In this document: positions 44,863 to 53,999 of the stretch, piece by piece
Position numbering within the stretch: position 1 is the stretch's first letter
Layout: each line of letters starts with the position of its first letter
From: RUG343 sp964486215
Lineage (GTDB): Bacteria; Bacillota_I; Bacilli_A; RF39; UBA660
Direction of reading: 5' to 3'
Assembly: GCA_964486215.1 (NCBI GenBank)
Contig: CAZALI010000002.1
Coordinates: 1-64,000, forward strand
Length of the DNA stretch: 64,000 nucleotides
Position numbers and translations under genes: made by a program
Notes under the pieces: generated by a model
What the model was told of the DNA's origin: nothing
Database searches by the model: none
Seen by the model: only the letters and a program-made list of their open reading frames with translations

Positions 44863-45168
44863 TCATTTTGCACTTGTTTCTCTAATCCATTTTTGAGGTG
44901 ATATTTTAAACTTATTGCTACCAGCTTCATTTTTAAACGTGTCGAATTCGACACCTTTGAAATCTTCATTATGAATGCTTTCCCATAAACCTAGATAAGA
45001 AATAACATCTTTGTTTCTCATCCAGTTTTGAATAGGATATCTTGGATCATCTTCATCAGCATATCTTGCTAAATCCGTTAAAGAAATATAATCTTTGCCA
45101 TCAACTCTTATTACATTAATAACTTTGTCTTTTACAAATATTTGTGCTTTTATTTCATCCTTACTCAT
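44863..45168 (-). pseudogene. Truncated KilA-N domain protein
   Basis: 101 residues: IKAQIFVKDKVINVIRVDGKDYISLTDLARYADEDDPRYPIQNWMRNKDVISYLGLWE...FK.EAGSNKFKISPQKWI is the N-terminal KilA-N DNA-binding domain. Full-length relatives are about 250-290 residues and go on after the KW/RWI motif; here a stop follows seven residues later. No clear Shine-Dalgarno. KilA-N genes are typical of phages and mobile elements. Sits between tRNA-Gly genes and the minihelix. Confidence 0.75.
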
Positions 45169-45208
45169 TTTTTATAATCGTAGTCAATAGTATACATTAT
45201 ATATAAAA

Positions 45209-45237
45209 TAAAAGTTACAATACATTGTACCGTAACC
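45209..45237 (-). terminator. Terminator of tRNA-Gly(CCC)
   Basis: Minus strand GTTACgGTACA / TGTAttGTAAC followed by TTTTATTTT. Confidence 0.55.
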
Positions 45238-45247
45238 TGTTTTCAAA

Positions 45248-45322
45248 TGGAGCAGATGAGCGGAATCGAACCGCCATCTAAGCCTTGGGAAGGCCTCGTA
45301 CTAACCGGTATACTACATCTGC
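45248..45322 (-). tRNA. tRNA-Gly (CCC)
   Basis: 75-nt cloverleaf on the minus strand, acceptor GCAGATG/CATCTGC, anticodon loop TTCCCAA, discriminator T, encoded CCA. Reads GGG. Its own extended -10 (TGTTATAAT) and a terminator of the upstream tRNA lie in the 53-nt gap to the next gene. Confidence 0.94.
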
Positions 45323-45375
45323 ATATTTGTATTATAACATAAAAAAATACATCAAATGATGTATTTGATTTTTTA

Positions 45376-45450
45376 TGGAGCAAACGAGGGGAATTGAACC
45401 CCCATCGCAGCCTTGGCAAGGCCGTATTCTAACCATTGAACCACGTTTGC
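45376..45450 (-). tRNA. tRNA-Gly (GCC)
   Basis: 75-nt cloverleaf, minus strand, acceptor GCAAACG/CGTTTGC, anticodon loop TTGCCAA, encoded CCA. Promoter TTGAAA-16 bp-TATAAT lies upstream at about 45463-45490 (minus). Confidence 0.95.
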
Positions 45451-45536
45451 GGATTACATAAATTATTATAACATGAAAAAATATAATTTCAAGGAAAATA
45501 TGTTATAATTGTTTTGCCAAGGGCGATGGAGGTTAT

Positions 45537-46151
45537 ATGAATATAAGTATTAATACTCAAAGTAGTATAAAGATAGGTAATATTTATTTTGATCCATATC
45601 TAAGAAGAGAAGAAGTACATGATGCAGATATTATTTTTATAACACATTCTCATTATGATCATTTTGATATTAATAGTATCAATAATATTAAGAATGATAA
45701 TACTATTATTGTTGTACCTGACGATAAAGAAATTTTAAATAATTTGAATTTTGATGAGAACAATATTCTTATAGTTAAACCTAATAATAATTATGAAGTT
45801 CATGGTATTAAGTTTAGTACTGTACCTAGTTATAATATTAATAAACCATTTCATAAATACGAATATGGATGGGTTGGATATGTTATAAATATTTCTGATA
45901 CTACTTATTATGTAATGGGTGATACTGATTTAATAGATGAAGCTAAGAGTGTAATATGTGACTATCTTTTTATACCAATAGGCGGAACTTATACTATGGA
46001 TTATAAAGAAGCTAGTACTTTATGTAATATTATTAAACCTAAGATTGTAACACCAATTCACTACGGAAGTATTGTTGGTAAAATAGAAGATGGTTATAGT
46101 TTTAAAGAATTAGTTAATTCAGATATAGAAGTTAATTTAATATTAAAATAA
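45537..46151 (+). CDS. Metallo-beta-lactamase-fold hydrolase (UlaG/YtkL-like)
   Basis: 204 residues. THSHYDHFD (HxHxDH metal site), MGDTDLIDE and IVTPIHYG (third His) define an MBL-fold metal-dependent hydrolase of the small UlaG-like type. Substrate unknown. RBS GGAGG; extended -10 TGTTATAAT at about 45502-45510. Confidence 0.85.
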   Translation: MNISINTQSSIKIGNIYFDPYLRREEVHDADIIFITHSHYDHFDINSINNIKNDNTIIVVPDDKEILNNLNFDENNILIVKPNNNYEVHGIKFSTVPSYNINKPFHKYEYGWVGYVINISDTTYYVMGDTDLIDEAKSVICDYLFIPIGGTYTMDYKEASTLCNIIKPKIVTPIHYGSIVGKIEDGYSFKELVNSDIEVNLILK

Positions 46152-46179
46152 AAACAAGGCTAATAATTAGCCTTGTTTT
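46151..46179. terminator. Bidirectional terminator
   Basis: AAAACAAGGCTA / TAGCCTTGTTTT between convergent genes. Confidence 0.8.
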
Positions 46180-47264
46180 GTTAATACAGAATTTATCTTA
46201 TGATATATTCTTTCTAATTCTTCACTATATTCTTCTTGAAGATGATTATATTTTTTTATATCCATTTTTTCACTATTAATTAGAGCATATGTCTTATTAA
46301 TTAATTCATTTAATCTTATGAAGTTATTTTCTCCAATAGCATATTTTATATAACTTGGATTATTCTCAATAACAGATTTTTTTAGTTCCTCTGGTATTAA
46401 GTCTACTAATGGAGTAACAATATCTTTTAACTCAGTAGGAGTATGTTTATTAGAATCTTTTCTAGTACATTTATCTTTTTCTTCACACATATAAGTATAG
46501 TTCATATGAAGATAACTTCTAGCTTCATCAGCTATAATATCAGTTAATATTTCATTGAATAATTCAAATTCTCTTTTTTCTTCATTATTCTCATCAATTA
46601 CTGTAACTTTATCTGGTTCAATACCAGTTATACCATCATTAGTACTAATAACATGACATAGTATATGAAGAAAAGCTAAATCATTTTCACCATGATTTTT
46701 TAATGTATATAAAACAGTATTTTCATTAACTATAAATACTATAGAATTATTATCAGTATATTCTTTATACTTTTCTTCTTTAGTATTTACTTTTTTATTT
46801 AGAATATTTTTAATACTATCTTTATATTCTTCTAATTCATTACGTAAATCTCTATATACTGATTTATTACTATTAATTAATCTTTGGATATTCTTACGAA
46901 AATATTTTCTGATATTATCATCTGGTTTATTAGTATTCATATCTTTCTTAGGATCAAATGTTAAATCTAGAGTTCTTAAATCTAGTCTTTTATCATCAAT
47001 TATACCCGAATTTTCAGTTCTATATTTATCATAAGATAAGCCCTGATAATTATAAAAAGTAATTTTTAAATCTTTAGTTTTACATTTAATTAGAAAATCA
47101 TAATAGTCTTTATATGTTTTATCTTTCATATAATAAACAATATTACAATTAGTTAATCTCTTTGTAATTATATCTTTATATTCATCACCAAAAGTAGAAG
47201 TAAATGCTTCTATAATATTTGGTATATATTTATCTAAATTTAAGTTTAAATTATTATCAAACAT
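46167..47264 (-). CDS. Hypothetical protein with degenerate zincin-like motif
   Basis: 365 residues if ATG 47264 is used (GAGG 8 nt upstream); an ATG at 47279 would have no ribosome-binding site. Charged, no signal peptide or TM. Residues about 197-206 read FLHILCHVIS, which has the spacing of a HExxH helix but with Ile in place of the catalytic Glu; FNEILTDIIADE about 45 residues later resembles the following zincin helix. May be an inactive metallopeptidase fold; otherwise unrecognised. Confidence 0.6.
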   Translation of the reverse strand: MFDNNLNLNLDKYIPNIIEAFTSTFGDEYKDIITKRLTNCNIVYYMKDKTYKDYYDFLIKCKTKDLKITFYNYQGLSYDKYRTENSGIIDDKRLDLRTLDLTFDPKKDMNTNKPDDNIRKYFRKNIQRLINSNKSVYRDLRNELEEYKDSIKNILNKKVNTKEEKYKEYTDNNSIVFIVNENTVLYTLKNHGENDLAFLHILCHVISTNDGITGIEPDKVTVIDENNEEKREFELFNEILTDIIADEARSYLHMNYTYMCEEKDKCTRKDSNKHTPTELKDIVTPLVDLIPEELKKSVIENNPSYIKYAIGENNFIRLNELINKTYALINSEKMDIKKYNHLQEEYSEELERIYHKINSVLTKQG

Positions 47265-47346
47265 ATTTCTTATCCTCATATATATTTTAACATATTTTTG
47301 TGTATTATATACTTAAATGTGATATAATTTTAATGAGGTATTTTCA

Positions 47347-48066
47347 ATGATAAAAAAAATAAATGACTTAAATATTAATTATATACAATATGGTAAAGGA
47401 AAAGATATAGTATTACTTCATGGATGGGGTCAGAATATAGAAATGATGCAATTCCTTGGAGATAGGCTTTGTGATAATCATCGTATTACTATTCTAGATT
47501 TACCTGGTTTTGGAAATAGTGAAGAGCCTCATAGTGATTGGTTTGTGAAAGATTATGTTAATTTAGTTCATGAACTAGTTAAAGAATTGAAAATAAAAAA
47601 GCCTATTATTATAGGACATTCTTTTGGTGGAAGAGTTGCGATTAAGTATTCTTCTTTATATGATGTTGAAAAAGTTGTATTATTTGGAGCTCCTTGTATT
47701 AGAAGAAATACAGAACTTGATTTTAAAACTAAGTTCTTAAAGAAATTAAAAACTCTACCTGGTATGGATAAAATAGGGGAATATATGAAACAATATATAG
47801 GTAGTAGAGATTATAAGGCAGCTAGTCCTGTTATGAGACAAACTTTAGTTAATACAGTTAATGAGAATTTAGAAGAAGATGCGAAAAAAATAGAAGTACC
47901 AACATTACTTATTTGGGGTACTAATGATACGGAAGCTCCTATAGAAGAAGCTCGTGAATTAGAAAAAATAATGAAAGATGCTGCATTAATAGAACTTCCT
48001 GGTACACATTATGCATATATAGAAAACTTAGATAGAGTAATAGCAATACTTAATAATTTTATTTAG
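47347..48066 (+). CDS. Alpha/beta hydrolase
   Basis: 239 residues. LLHGWGQN oxyanion strand, nucleophile elbow GHSFGG, acid in WGTNDTEAP, His in GTHYAYIEN. Typical esterase-like fold; substrate unknown. Ten nt upstream of murF, so likely in the cell-wall operon. Confidence 0.9.
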   Translation: MIKKINDLNINYIQYGKGKDIVLLHGWGQNIEMMQFLGDRLCDNHRITILDLPGFGNSEEPHSDWFVKDYVNLVHELVKELKIKKPIIIGHSFGGRVAIKYSSLYDVEKVVLFGAPCIRRNTELDFKTKFLKKLKTLPGMDKIGEYMKQYIGSRDYKAASPVMRQTLVNTVNENLEEDAKKIEVPTLLIWGTNDTEAPIEEARELEKIMKDAALIELPGTHYAYIENLDRVIAILNNFI

Positions 48067-48075
48067 GAGGTAGTT

Positions 48076-49689
48076 ATGATTCTTGTAATATTATTTTTAA
48101 TATGTTCTGTTTATTTACTATTTTATAAGAGTAAAAGACATTTACATATGTTACAACAAAATTTATATAATGAAAATAATCGTTATGGTAAATGGTTATT
48201 TAAGAATTATAAGTTATTTATAGATTTAGATATTATTGTTTTAATAGTTTTACTTATAGGTTCATTAGTAGAATTAGATTCATTAATAGCTAATATTCTG
48301 TTATTAGTAATATCTATAATAGCTTTAATAGTGGCGAATAGATGGAATATTAATATTAAGAATGATCAAAATAAAAAGCCTCTTGTTATTACACCACGTA
48401 TTAAAAGATTATTAGTTACAACTACTATTATTTATTTAATACCTATAGTATTATTATGTATTAATTATAAAGATACTACTTATGTATGGTTAATGTTATT
48501 TATATTCTTTGGACTTGTATATTTGAATTCTTTAGTATTACTTTTAGCTAATTATATTAATGTACCAGTAGAAGCATTAGTTACTTATCATTTTTATCAT
48601 ATGGCTACTAATAAACTAAAGAGTATGCCTAATTTAAAGGTAGTAGGTATTACTGGTAGTTATGGTAAAACTAGTAGTAAAAATATTTTATCTGATATTT
48701 TAAATGTTAAATATAATGCTTTTCCTACACCTAAGAATTTAAATACACCTAAAGGTACAATGATTGCGATTAATAATCATTTAGATAAGTTTGATGAAAT
48801 ATTTATTTCAGAGATGGGTGCTTATAAAAGAGGAGAAATAAAAGAGTTATGTGATTTTGTACATCCTAAATATGGTATTTTAACTAGAATAGGTACTGCT
48901 CATCTAGCAACTTTTGGTTCTCAAGAGAATATTCAAAAAGGTAAATTTGAACTTATTGAATCTTTACCAGAAGATGGATTTGGAGTATTAAATGGAGATG
49001 ATCCTCTACAAGTTAGTTATAAACTTAAGAATAAAGTTAAAGTTATTTGGATAGGTATTGATAATAAAGATGTAGATGTAAGAGCTACTAATATTAAATG
49101 TAATAATAGAGGTACTAACTTTGAAGTTATATTTAAGAATGATTCAAAGAAATATAAATTTGAAACTAAGTTATTGGGAAAACATAATGTCTATAATATT
49201 TTAGCTGGTATAGCTATGGGTAGAGAATTTGGTATTTCTATTGATGAACTTCAAACAGCAGTTAGAGGTGTTAGAGCAGTAGAACATAGATTAGAACTTA
49301 AGAGACTTGGTAATTTCTATCAAATAGATGATGCTTATAATTCTAATCCAGTAGGAGCTAAAAGTGCTTTAGAAGTACTTAAGATGATGCCTGGAGTTAA
49401 AGTAGTAGTTACACCTGGTATGATAGAGTTAGGTGAGGAAGAAGAAAAGTTAAATCATGAATTTGGTAAAGAAATAGCCGCGGCGAGTGACTATGTTGTA
49501 CTAATTGGAGAAAAACAAACTAAACCTATTATGGAAGGCTTAAAAGAAGAAAAATTTGCCAAAGATAAAATAATAGTGTTAAATGATGTTAGGAAAGCAT
49601 ATGAATTTATTAATGGATTAGCTATGAGTGAAAAAAAAGAGGTATATGCTTTATTTGAGAATGATTTACCAGATACTTATAATGAATAG
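48076..49689 (+). CDS. murF: MurF-type UDP-MurNAc-tripeptide:D-Ala-D-Ala ligase with N-terminal membrane domain
   Basis: 537 residues, longer than usual MurF (about 450) because of four TM helices in the first about 165 residues. The ligase begins VVGITGSYGKTSSKNIL (P-loop), NTPKGT, EMGAYKRGEIKELCDFVHPKYGILTRIGTAHLATFGS, GDDP, AVEHRLELK and DDAYNSNPVG. Adds D-Ala-D-Ala to the wall precursor. Placed directly before ddl, which makes that dipeptide. Confidence 0.88.
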   Translation: MILVILFLICSVYLLFYKSKRHLHMLQQNLYNENNRYGKWLFKNYKLFIDLDIIVLIVLLIGSLVELDSLIANILLLVISIIALIVANRWNINIKNDQNKKPLVITPRIKRLLVTTTIIYLIPIVLLCINYKDTTYVWLMLFIFFGLVYLNSLVLLLANYINVPVEALVTYHFYHMATNKLKSMPNLKVVGITGSYGKTSSKNILSDILNVKYNAFPTPKNLNTPKGTMIAINNHLDKFDEIFISEMGAYKRGEIKELCDFVHPKYGILTRIGTAHLATFGSQENIQKGKFELIESLPEDGFGVLNGDDPLQVSYKLKNKVKVIWIGIDNKDVDVRATNIKCNNRGTNFEVIFKNDSKKYKFETKLLGKHNVYNILAGIAMGREFGISIDELQTAVRGVRAVEHRLELKRLGNFYQIDDAYNSNPVGAKSALEVLKMMPGVKVVVTPGMIELGEEEEKLNHEFGKEIAAASDYVVLIGEKQTKPIMEGLKEEKFAKDKIIVLNDVRKAYEFINGLAMSEKKEVYALFENDLPDTYNE

Positions 49690-49701
49690 GAGGAATATAA
49701 T

Positions 49702-50946
49702 ATGAAAATAAAAGTAGGAGTATTATTTGGGGGAGAAAGTGTTGAGCACGAAGTTAGTATTATTTCAGCTGTAACAGCTATGAATAAAATTGATCAAGAA
49801 AAGTATGATATTATACCAATCTATATGACTAAAGACAGGGAATGGTATACAGGAGAAATGCTTAGAGATATTGAGACATATAAAGATATGGACTTAATTA
49901 AGAGATATGCTACTAACGTAGTATTATACGCATCTCATGGTAAATTTATTTTAAGAAAGAAACATAGTTTATTTAATTCTACAGTTACAGATATTGATGT
50001 AGCATTCCCAATTACACATGGTACTAATGTAGAAGATGGAGCTTTACAAGGATATCTTCAAACTATAGGTATACCTTATGTTGGACCTAATGTTTATGCA
50101 GCTGCTGTAGGACAAGATAAAGTTTATATGAAAGATATATTTGAATGTAATAAGTTACCAATTACTAAATATACATGGTTCTATGATTGTGATTATAAGA
50201 AAGATTCTGATGAAATTATTAAGAAGATAGAAGATATTAAATATCCAGTTATTGTTAAACCTGCTACTACTGGTTCATCTGTTGGTATTGGTGTAGCTTC
50301 TAATAGAGAAGAGTTAATAAGTTCTATTGATGATGCTATTCAATACGATAGTAAGATCTTAGTAGAAGATGTTGTTGAAAACTTACGTGAGGTTAATATA
50401 AGTGTTGTTGGTAATCATGAAACACAACGAGTTAGTGAAATAGAAGAAGTAACATCTAAAAATAAATTCTTATCATATAATGATAAATATATTGGTGATG
50501 GTACTATTAGTCATGGGGCTAAGAAAGGTGTTAAAGCACCAGTTAAAGGAGCTAAAGGCGTTAAAGGTGGAGGAAAAGCAGGAGCACCTGCTGCATCTAG
50601 AATTCCAGCTGATTTAAGCAAAGAAATGAGAAAAGAAATAGAAGATGTTGCTGTTAGAGCTTTCAAAGCACTAGGAAGTTCTGGAGTTGTTAGAATAGAC
50701 TTCTTAATTGATTCTAAAGCCAAGAAAGTTTATGTTAATGAAATAAATTCTATTCCTGGTAACTTAGCTTTCTATCTATGGGAAGCAAAAGGAGTAGACT
50801 TTACAGAATTACTTAACGATGTAATTAATATTGGAATTAAAGATTACAAAGTTAGAACATCTAAGACTCATTCATTTGAATCTAACATATTAGCAGGATA
50901 TACTGGTGGTATGAAAGGAATGAAAGGTACTAAAAAATTAAGATAG
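49702..50946 (+). CDS. ddl: D-alanine--D-alanine ligase with Gly/Lys-rich insertions
   Basis: 414 residues (family about 350-370). ATP-grasp motifs: FGGESVEHEVSIISA, FPITHGTNVEDGALQGYLQT, PYVGPNVYAAAVGQDKVYMKD, VKPATTGSSVGIGVA, RIDFLID...VNEINSIPG. A stretch of about 25 residues rich in Gly, Lys, Ala and Val (encoded 50515-50600) is inserted where relatives have a short loop before RIPADLS, and the C-terminus ends in a GGMKGMKGTKK tail. Joins two D-alanines for MurF. Confidence 0.93.
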   Translation: MKIKVGVLFGGESVEHEVSIISAVTAMNKIDQEKYDIIPIYMTKDREWYTGEMLRDIETYKDMDLIKRYATNVVLYASHGKFILRKKHSLFNSTVTDIDVAFPITHGTNVEDGALQGYLQTIGIPYVGPNVYAAAVGQDKVYMKDIFECNKLPITKYTWFYDCDYKKDSDEIIKKIEDIKYPVIVKPATTGSSVGIGVASNREELISSIDDAIQYDSKILVEDVVENLREVNISVVGNHETQRVSEIEEVTSKNKFLSYNDKYIGDGTISHGAKKGVKAPVKGAKGVKGGGKAGAPAASRIPADLSKEMRKEIEDVAVRAFKALGSSGVVRIDFLIDSKAKKVYVNEINSIPGNLAFYLWEAKGVDFTELLNDVINIGIKDYKVRTSKTHSFESNILAGYTGGMKGMKGTKKLR

Positions 50947-50948
50947 TA

Positions 50949-50972
50949 AAAAGAAGCTTATGCTTCTTTTTT
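50949..50972 (+). terminator. Terminator of murF-ddl operon
   Basis: AAGAAGC / GCTTCTT with T6. Confidence 0.8.
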
Positions 50973-50980
50973 ATATAAAA

Positions 50981-51137
50981 AAAGAACCTGAGGTTCTTAA
51001 TTACTAAATGGTGTCCCCTGCATATATGGTAAGAAAAAAGAACCTTACGGTTCTTAATAATCATATGGTGTCCCCGGTATATAAGGTATAAAAAAACTAT
51101 ATGTAACACATATAGTTTTAATTCATATGGTGTCCCC
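50981..51137 (-). repeat. Tandem tRNA-Lys 3'-tail + terminator repeats
   Basis: Downstream of tRNA-Lys (minus strand) its last ten bases GGGGACACCA recur exactly at 51066-51075 and 51009-51018, each followed by an AT-rich stretch and a terminator hairpin: ACTATATGT/ACATATAGT (about 51096-51118), AAGAACC/GGTTCTT (51038-51055) and AAGAACC/GGTTCTT (50982-50998). No other tRNA part is present in the extra units. The 180 bases between ddl and the tRNA hold nothing else. Confidence 0.75.
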
Positions 51138-51203
51138 TTGGAGGCTCGAACTCCAGACCCACTGATTAAGAGTCAGTTGCTCTACCAACTGAGCTAAGGA
51201 GAC
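51128..51203 (-). tRNA. tRNA-Lys (CTT)
   Basis: 76-nt cloverleaf on the minus strand, anticodon loop CTCTTAA, acceptor GTCTCCT/AGGGGAC, encoded CCA. Reads AAG. Confidence 0.95.
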
Positions 51204-51298
51204 ATATTTCAGTTGCTAAATAAGTATATCATAGTTCTTTCAAAAAAACAAATAGTTTTAGCTTTATTTTTATGATAAAATGTGGGTAGGTGATGTTT

Positions 51299-53596
51299 AT
51301 GACTAGATATAATCCTGATATTAAAAAAGGACTTAGTAGTAAACAAGTTAAAGATCGTTATGATGAAGGTCTTGTTAATTACGATACTAGTGTAAAAACT
51401 AAGAGTGTAAAGACTATTATTTATACTAATGTTTTTACATTATTTAATATAGTAAATACTATTTTAGCTATAGCAGTTATTACGACTGGTAGTTTTAAGA
51501 ATTTATTATTTATGGGTGGAGTTATTTGCAATACTATTATTAGTATTATACAAGAATTACGTAGTAAAAATACTCTTGATAAATTGCAAGTTATTAATGA
51601 AACAAAGATTAAAACTATTAGAGATGGAGAAGAAGAATTACTTGGAATTAATGATATTGTTTTAGATGATATTACTGAATTAGAGATGGGTAATCAAATA
51701 GTAGTTGATTCTATTATTTTAGATGGAGAAGTAGAAGTAAATGAATCTTTTATTACTGGGGAAGCTGATACTGTATTTAAGAAGAAAGGTGATATGTTAT
51801 TATCTGGTTCTTTTATAGTTAGTGGTAAAGTAATAGCGAAAGTAGAACATATTGGTCTTGATAATTATACGGCTAAGATTAGTGCGAATGTTACAGCTGA
51901 AGAGAATGTTTCTAGTGAGATTATGAGAAGTTTAAATAAGATTATTATGACTGTTTCTTTTTTAATACTACCACTAGCAATTCTTCTTTATTTTAAACAG
52001 TTAAATATTAGTGGTAATACTACTAATGAAGCTATTTTAAATACAGTAGCTGCTCTTATAGGTATGATTCCTGAAGGATTAGTACTTCTTACTAGTACTG
52101 TTTTAGCAGTAGGAGTAGTTAGACTTGCGAAGAGTAAAGTTTTAGTACAAGATTTATATTGTATTGAGGCTTTAGCTAGAGTTGATACGATATGTTTAGA
52201 TAAGACTGGTACTATTACTGAAGGAGTTATGGAAGTAGTTGATACAGTTAAGTTAGATAAGAAAGTTAATGTAGAAGAGATAATTGCGAATATGAATTAT
52301 GCATTATGTGAAAATAATCCTACGGGTATTGCTTTGAGTAATAAATTTGGTAGTAAAGATAATTATAAATTAATTAAGAAAATACCATTTTCTAGTAGTA
52401 AAAAATATATGGGATGTGAATTTGAAGAAGGAGAGTATTTAATAGGAGCACCTGAATTTATTCTTAAAAATGATATAAAGAAATATGATAAAGAGTTATC
52501 TAAATATACAGATAAATATAGAGTAATAGCTTTATGTATTAAGAAAAAGGCTATTAAACCTATAGCTTTTATATTATTACAAGATATTGTTAGAAAAGAG
52601 GCTAAAGATACGCTTAATTTCTTTAAGAGACAAGGGGTTACAGCTAAGATTATATCTGGTGATAATCCTAATACAGTTTATAATATTGCGGTTAAAGCTG
52701 GGCTTGATCCTAAGTCTTTAAAGATAGATGCTTCTACTTTAAAAACTGATGAAGATATTTATAATGCAATAGATAAATATACTATTTTTGGAAGAGTTAG
52801 TCCTGAGCAGAAAAGAAAGTTTATTTTAGCTTTACAAAGAAGAGGACATGTAGTTGCGATGACTGGTGATGGAGTTAATGATGTACTTGCTTTAAAAGAG
52901 TCTGATTGTTCTGTAGCTATGGCTAGTGGTACTGATGCAGCTAAGAATGTTAGTCAATTGGTTTTACTTGATTCTAATTTTGCTTCTATGCCTAGTATTG
53001 TTGATGAAGGTAGGAGAAATATTAATAATATAGAAAGAAGTGCATCTTTGTTTTTAGTTAAAACTATTTATGCTACTGTACTTGCAATACTTTTCTTATT
53101 TATTAATTCTCCATATCCGTATATACCAATACAGTTAACTTTATCTAGTGTTTTGACAGTAGGTATACCTTCAGTTATATTAGCATTAGAACCTAATCAT
53201 AATAGAATTAAAGGTAGGTTCTTACCTAATGTTTTAAGAAGAGCTATTCCACCAGCAGTTGTTATTATAGTGAATGTTTTAATAGTTACTATGGTAGGGG
53301 GAGTATTTAATTTCACTAGAATAGAAATATCTACTTTAACTGCTCTTGTTACGACATTTACTTGCTTTGTATTATTATTTAAAACTTGTACTCCATTTAA
53401 TTTATTACATAAAGTTTTATATGTTAGTATGCTTACATTATTCTTGATTGGATTCTTTGGATTTAGAAGTGTATTTAACTTTTCTACATTGTCTTTACTT
53501 ATGTTAATAGTATTTGCTGGATGTGTAGTAATTTGCTTATTCTTATATAAACTTTTAGAAAATGGTTTAACAGAAATTTATGAATATAAAAAATAG
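51299..53596 (+). CDS. P-type cation-transporting ATPase
   Basis: 765 residues from ATG 51299 (TAGGTG 6-7 nt upstream; ATG 51293 is within the Shine-Dalgarno). Motifs: actuator ITGEAD, phosphorylation site DKTGTITEG, KIISGDNP, hinge MTGDGVNDVLALKESDCSVAMASGTDAA. Membrane helices: two near residues 45-80, two near 220-280 with MIPEGLVLLTST (PEGL ion site), and about six after 585. No N-terminal heavy-metal domain. PEGL-type members (CtpE-like) move Ca2+ or another divalent cation; ion not certain. Confidence 0.9.
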   Translation: MTRYNPDIKKGLSSKQVKDRYDEGLVNYDTSVKTKSVKTIIYTNVFTLFNIVNTILAIAVITTGSFKNLLFMGGVICNTIISIIQELRSKNTLDKLQVINETKIKTIRDGEEELLGINDIVLDDITELEMGNQIVVDSIILDGEVEVNESFITGEADTVFKKKGDMLLSGSFIVSGKVIAKVEHIGLDNYTAKISANVTAEENVSSEIMRSLNKIIMTVSFLILPLAILLYFKQLNISGNTTNEAILNTVAALIGMIPEGLVLLTSTVLAVGVVRLAKSKVLVQDLYCIEALARVDTICLDKTGTITEGVMEVVDTVKLDKKVNVEEIIANMNYALCENNPTGIALSNKFGSKDNYKLIKKIPFSSSKKYMGCEFEEGEYLIGAPEFILKNDIKKYDKELSKYTDKYRVIALCIKKKAIKPIAFILLQDIVRKEAKDTLNFFKRQGVTAKIISGDNPNTVYNIAVKAGLDPKSLKIDASTLKTDEDIYNAIDKYTIFGRVSPEQKRKFILALQRRGHVVAMTGDGVNDVLALKESDCSVAMASGTDAAKNVSQLVLLDSNFASMPSIVDEGRRNINNIERSASLFLVKTIYATVLAILFLFINSPYPYIPIQLTLSSVLTVGIPSVILALEPNHNRIKGRFLPNVLRRAIPPAVVIIVNVLIVTMVGGVFNFTRIEISTLTALVTTFTCFVLLFKTCTPFNLLHKVLYVSMLTLFLIGFFGFRSVFNFSTLSLLMLIVFAGCVVICLFLYKLLENGLTEIYEYKK

Positions 53597-53617
53597 AATG
53601 TAATATTCTATTTTTTT
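53591..53617 (+). terminator. Terminator of P-type ATPase gene
   Basis: AAATAGAAT / ATATTCTATTTTTTT stem and T-run. Confidence 0.75.
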
Positions 53618-53621
53618 ACTT

Positions 53622-53651
53622 GACTAAAACTCTAAAGATAGTGTATTCTAA
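53622..53651 (+). promoter_or_regulatory. Promoter of the tRNA-Ile-Asn-Glu cluster
   Basis: TTGACT, 18-bp spacer, TATTCT; first consensus-like promoter upstream of the cluster. Confidence 0.5.
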
Positions 53652-53717
53652 TATTGCTCGGGTTAAAAATACTTGCTTTTATACGAATTTAGTAGTAAAA
53701 TTAAGTAGTAATCGAAT

Positions 53718-53794
<77 letters not shown>

Positions 53795-53800
53795 TTTATT

Positions 53801-53877
53801 GCCTCAATAGCTCAGTCGGTTAGAGCACTTGACTGTTAATCAAGGGGTCCTAGGTTCGAGCCCTAGTTGGGGCGCCA
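53801..53877 (+). tRNA. tRNA-Asn (GTT)
   Basis: 77 nt, acceptor GCCTCAA/TTGGGGC, anticodon loop CTGTTAA, encoded CCA. 6 nt after tRNA-Ile, same transcript. Confidence 0.96.
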
Positions 53878-53880
53878 GTT

Positions 53881-53957
53881 GGCGAGTTGGTGAAGTGGCT
53901 TAACACACTGCCCTTTCACGGCAGCATTCGCGGATTCGAATTCCGCACTCGTCACCA
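53881..53957 (+). tRNA. tRNA-Glu (TTC)
   Basis: 77 nt, acceptor GGCGAGT/ACTCGTC, anticodon loop CTTTCAC, encoded CCA. 3 nt after tRNA-Asn; terminator follows. Confidence 0.96.
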
Positions 53958-53967
53958 GTAAACAATC

Positions 53968-53990
53968 AAGACAGTTTCTGTCTTTTTTTT
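53968..53990 (+). terminator. Terminator of tRNA cluster
   Basis: AAGACAG / CTGTCTT with T8. Confidence 0.8.
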
Positions 53991-53999
53991 AAAGTAATT

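Noticed and set aside
50981..51137. CRISPR-like array
   Set aside because: The repeat unit is only 10-12 bp, equals the tRNA-Lys 3' end, and the intervening sequences are terminator hairpins and not spacers.
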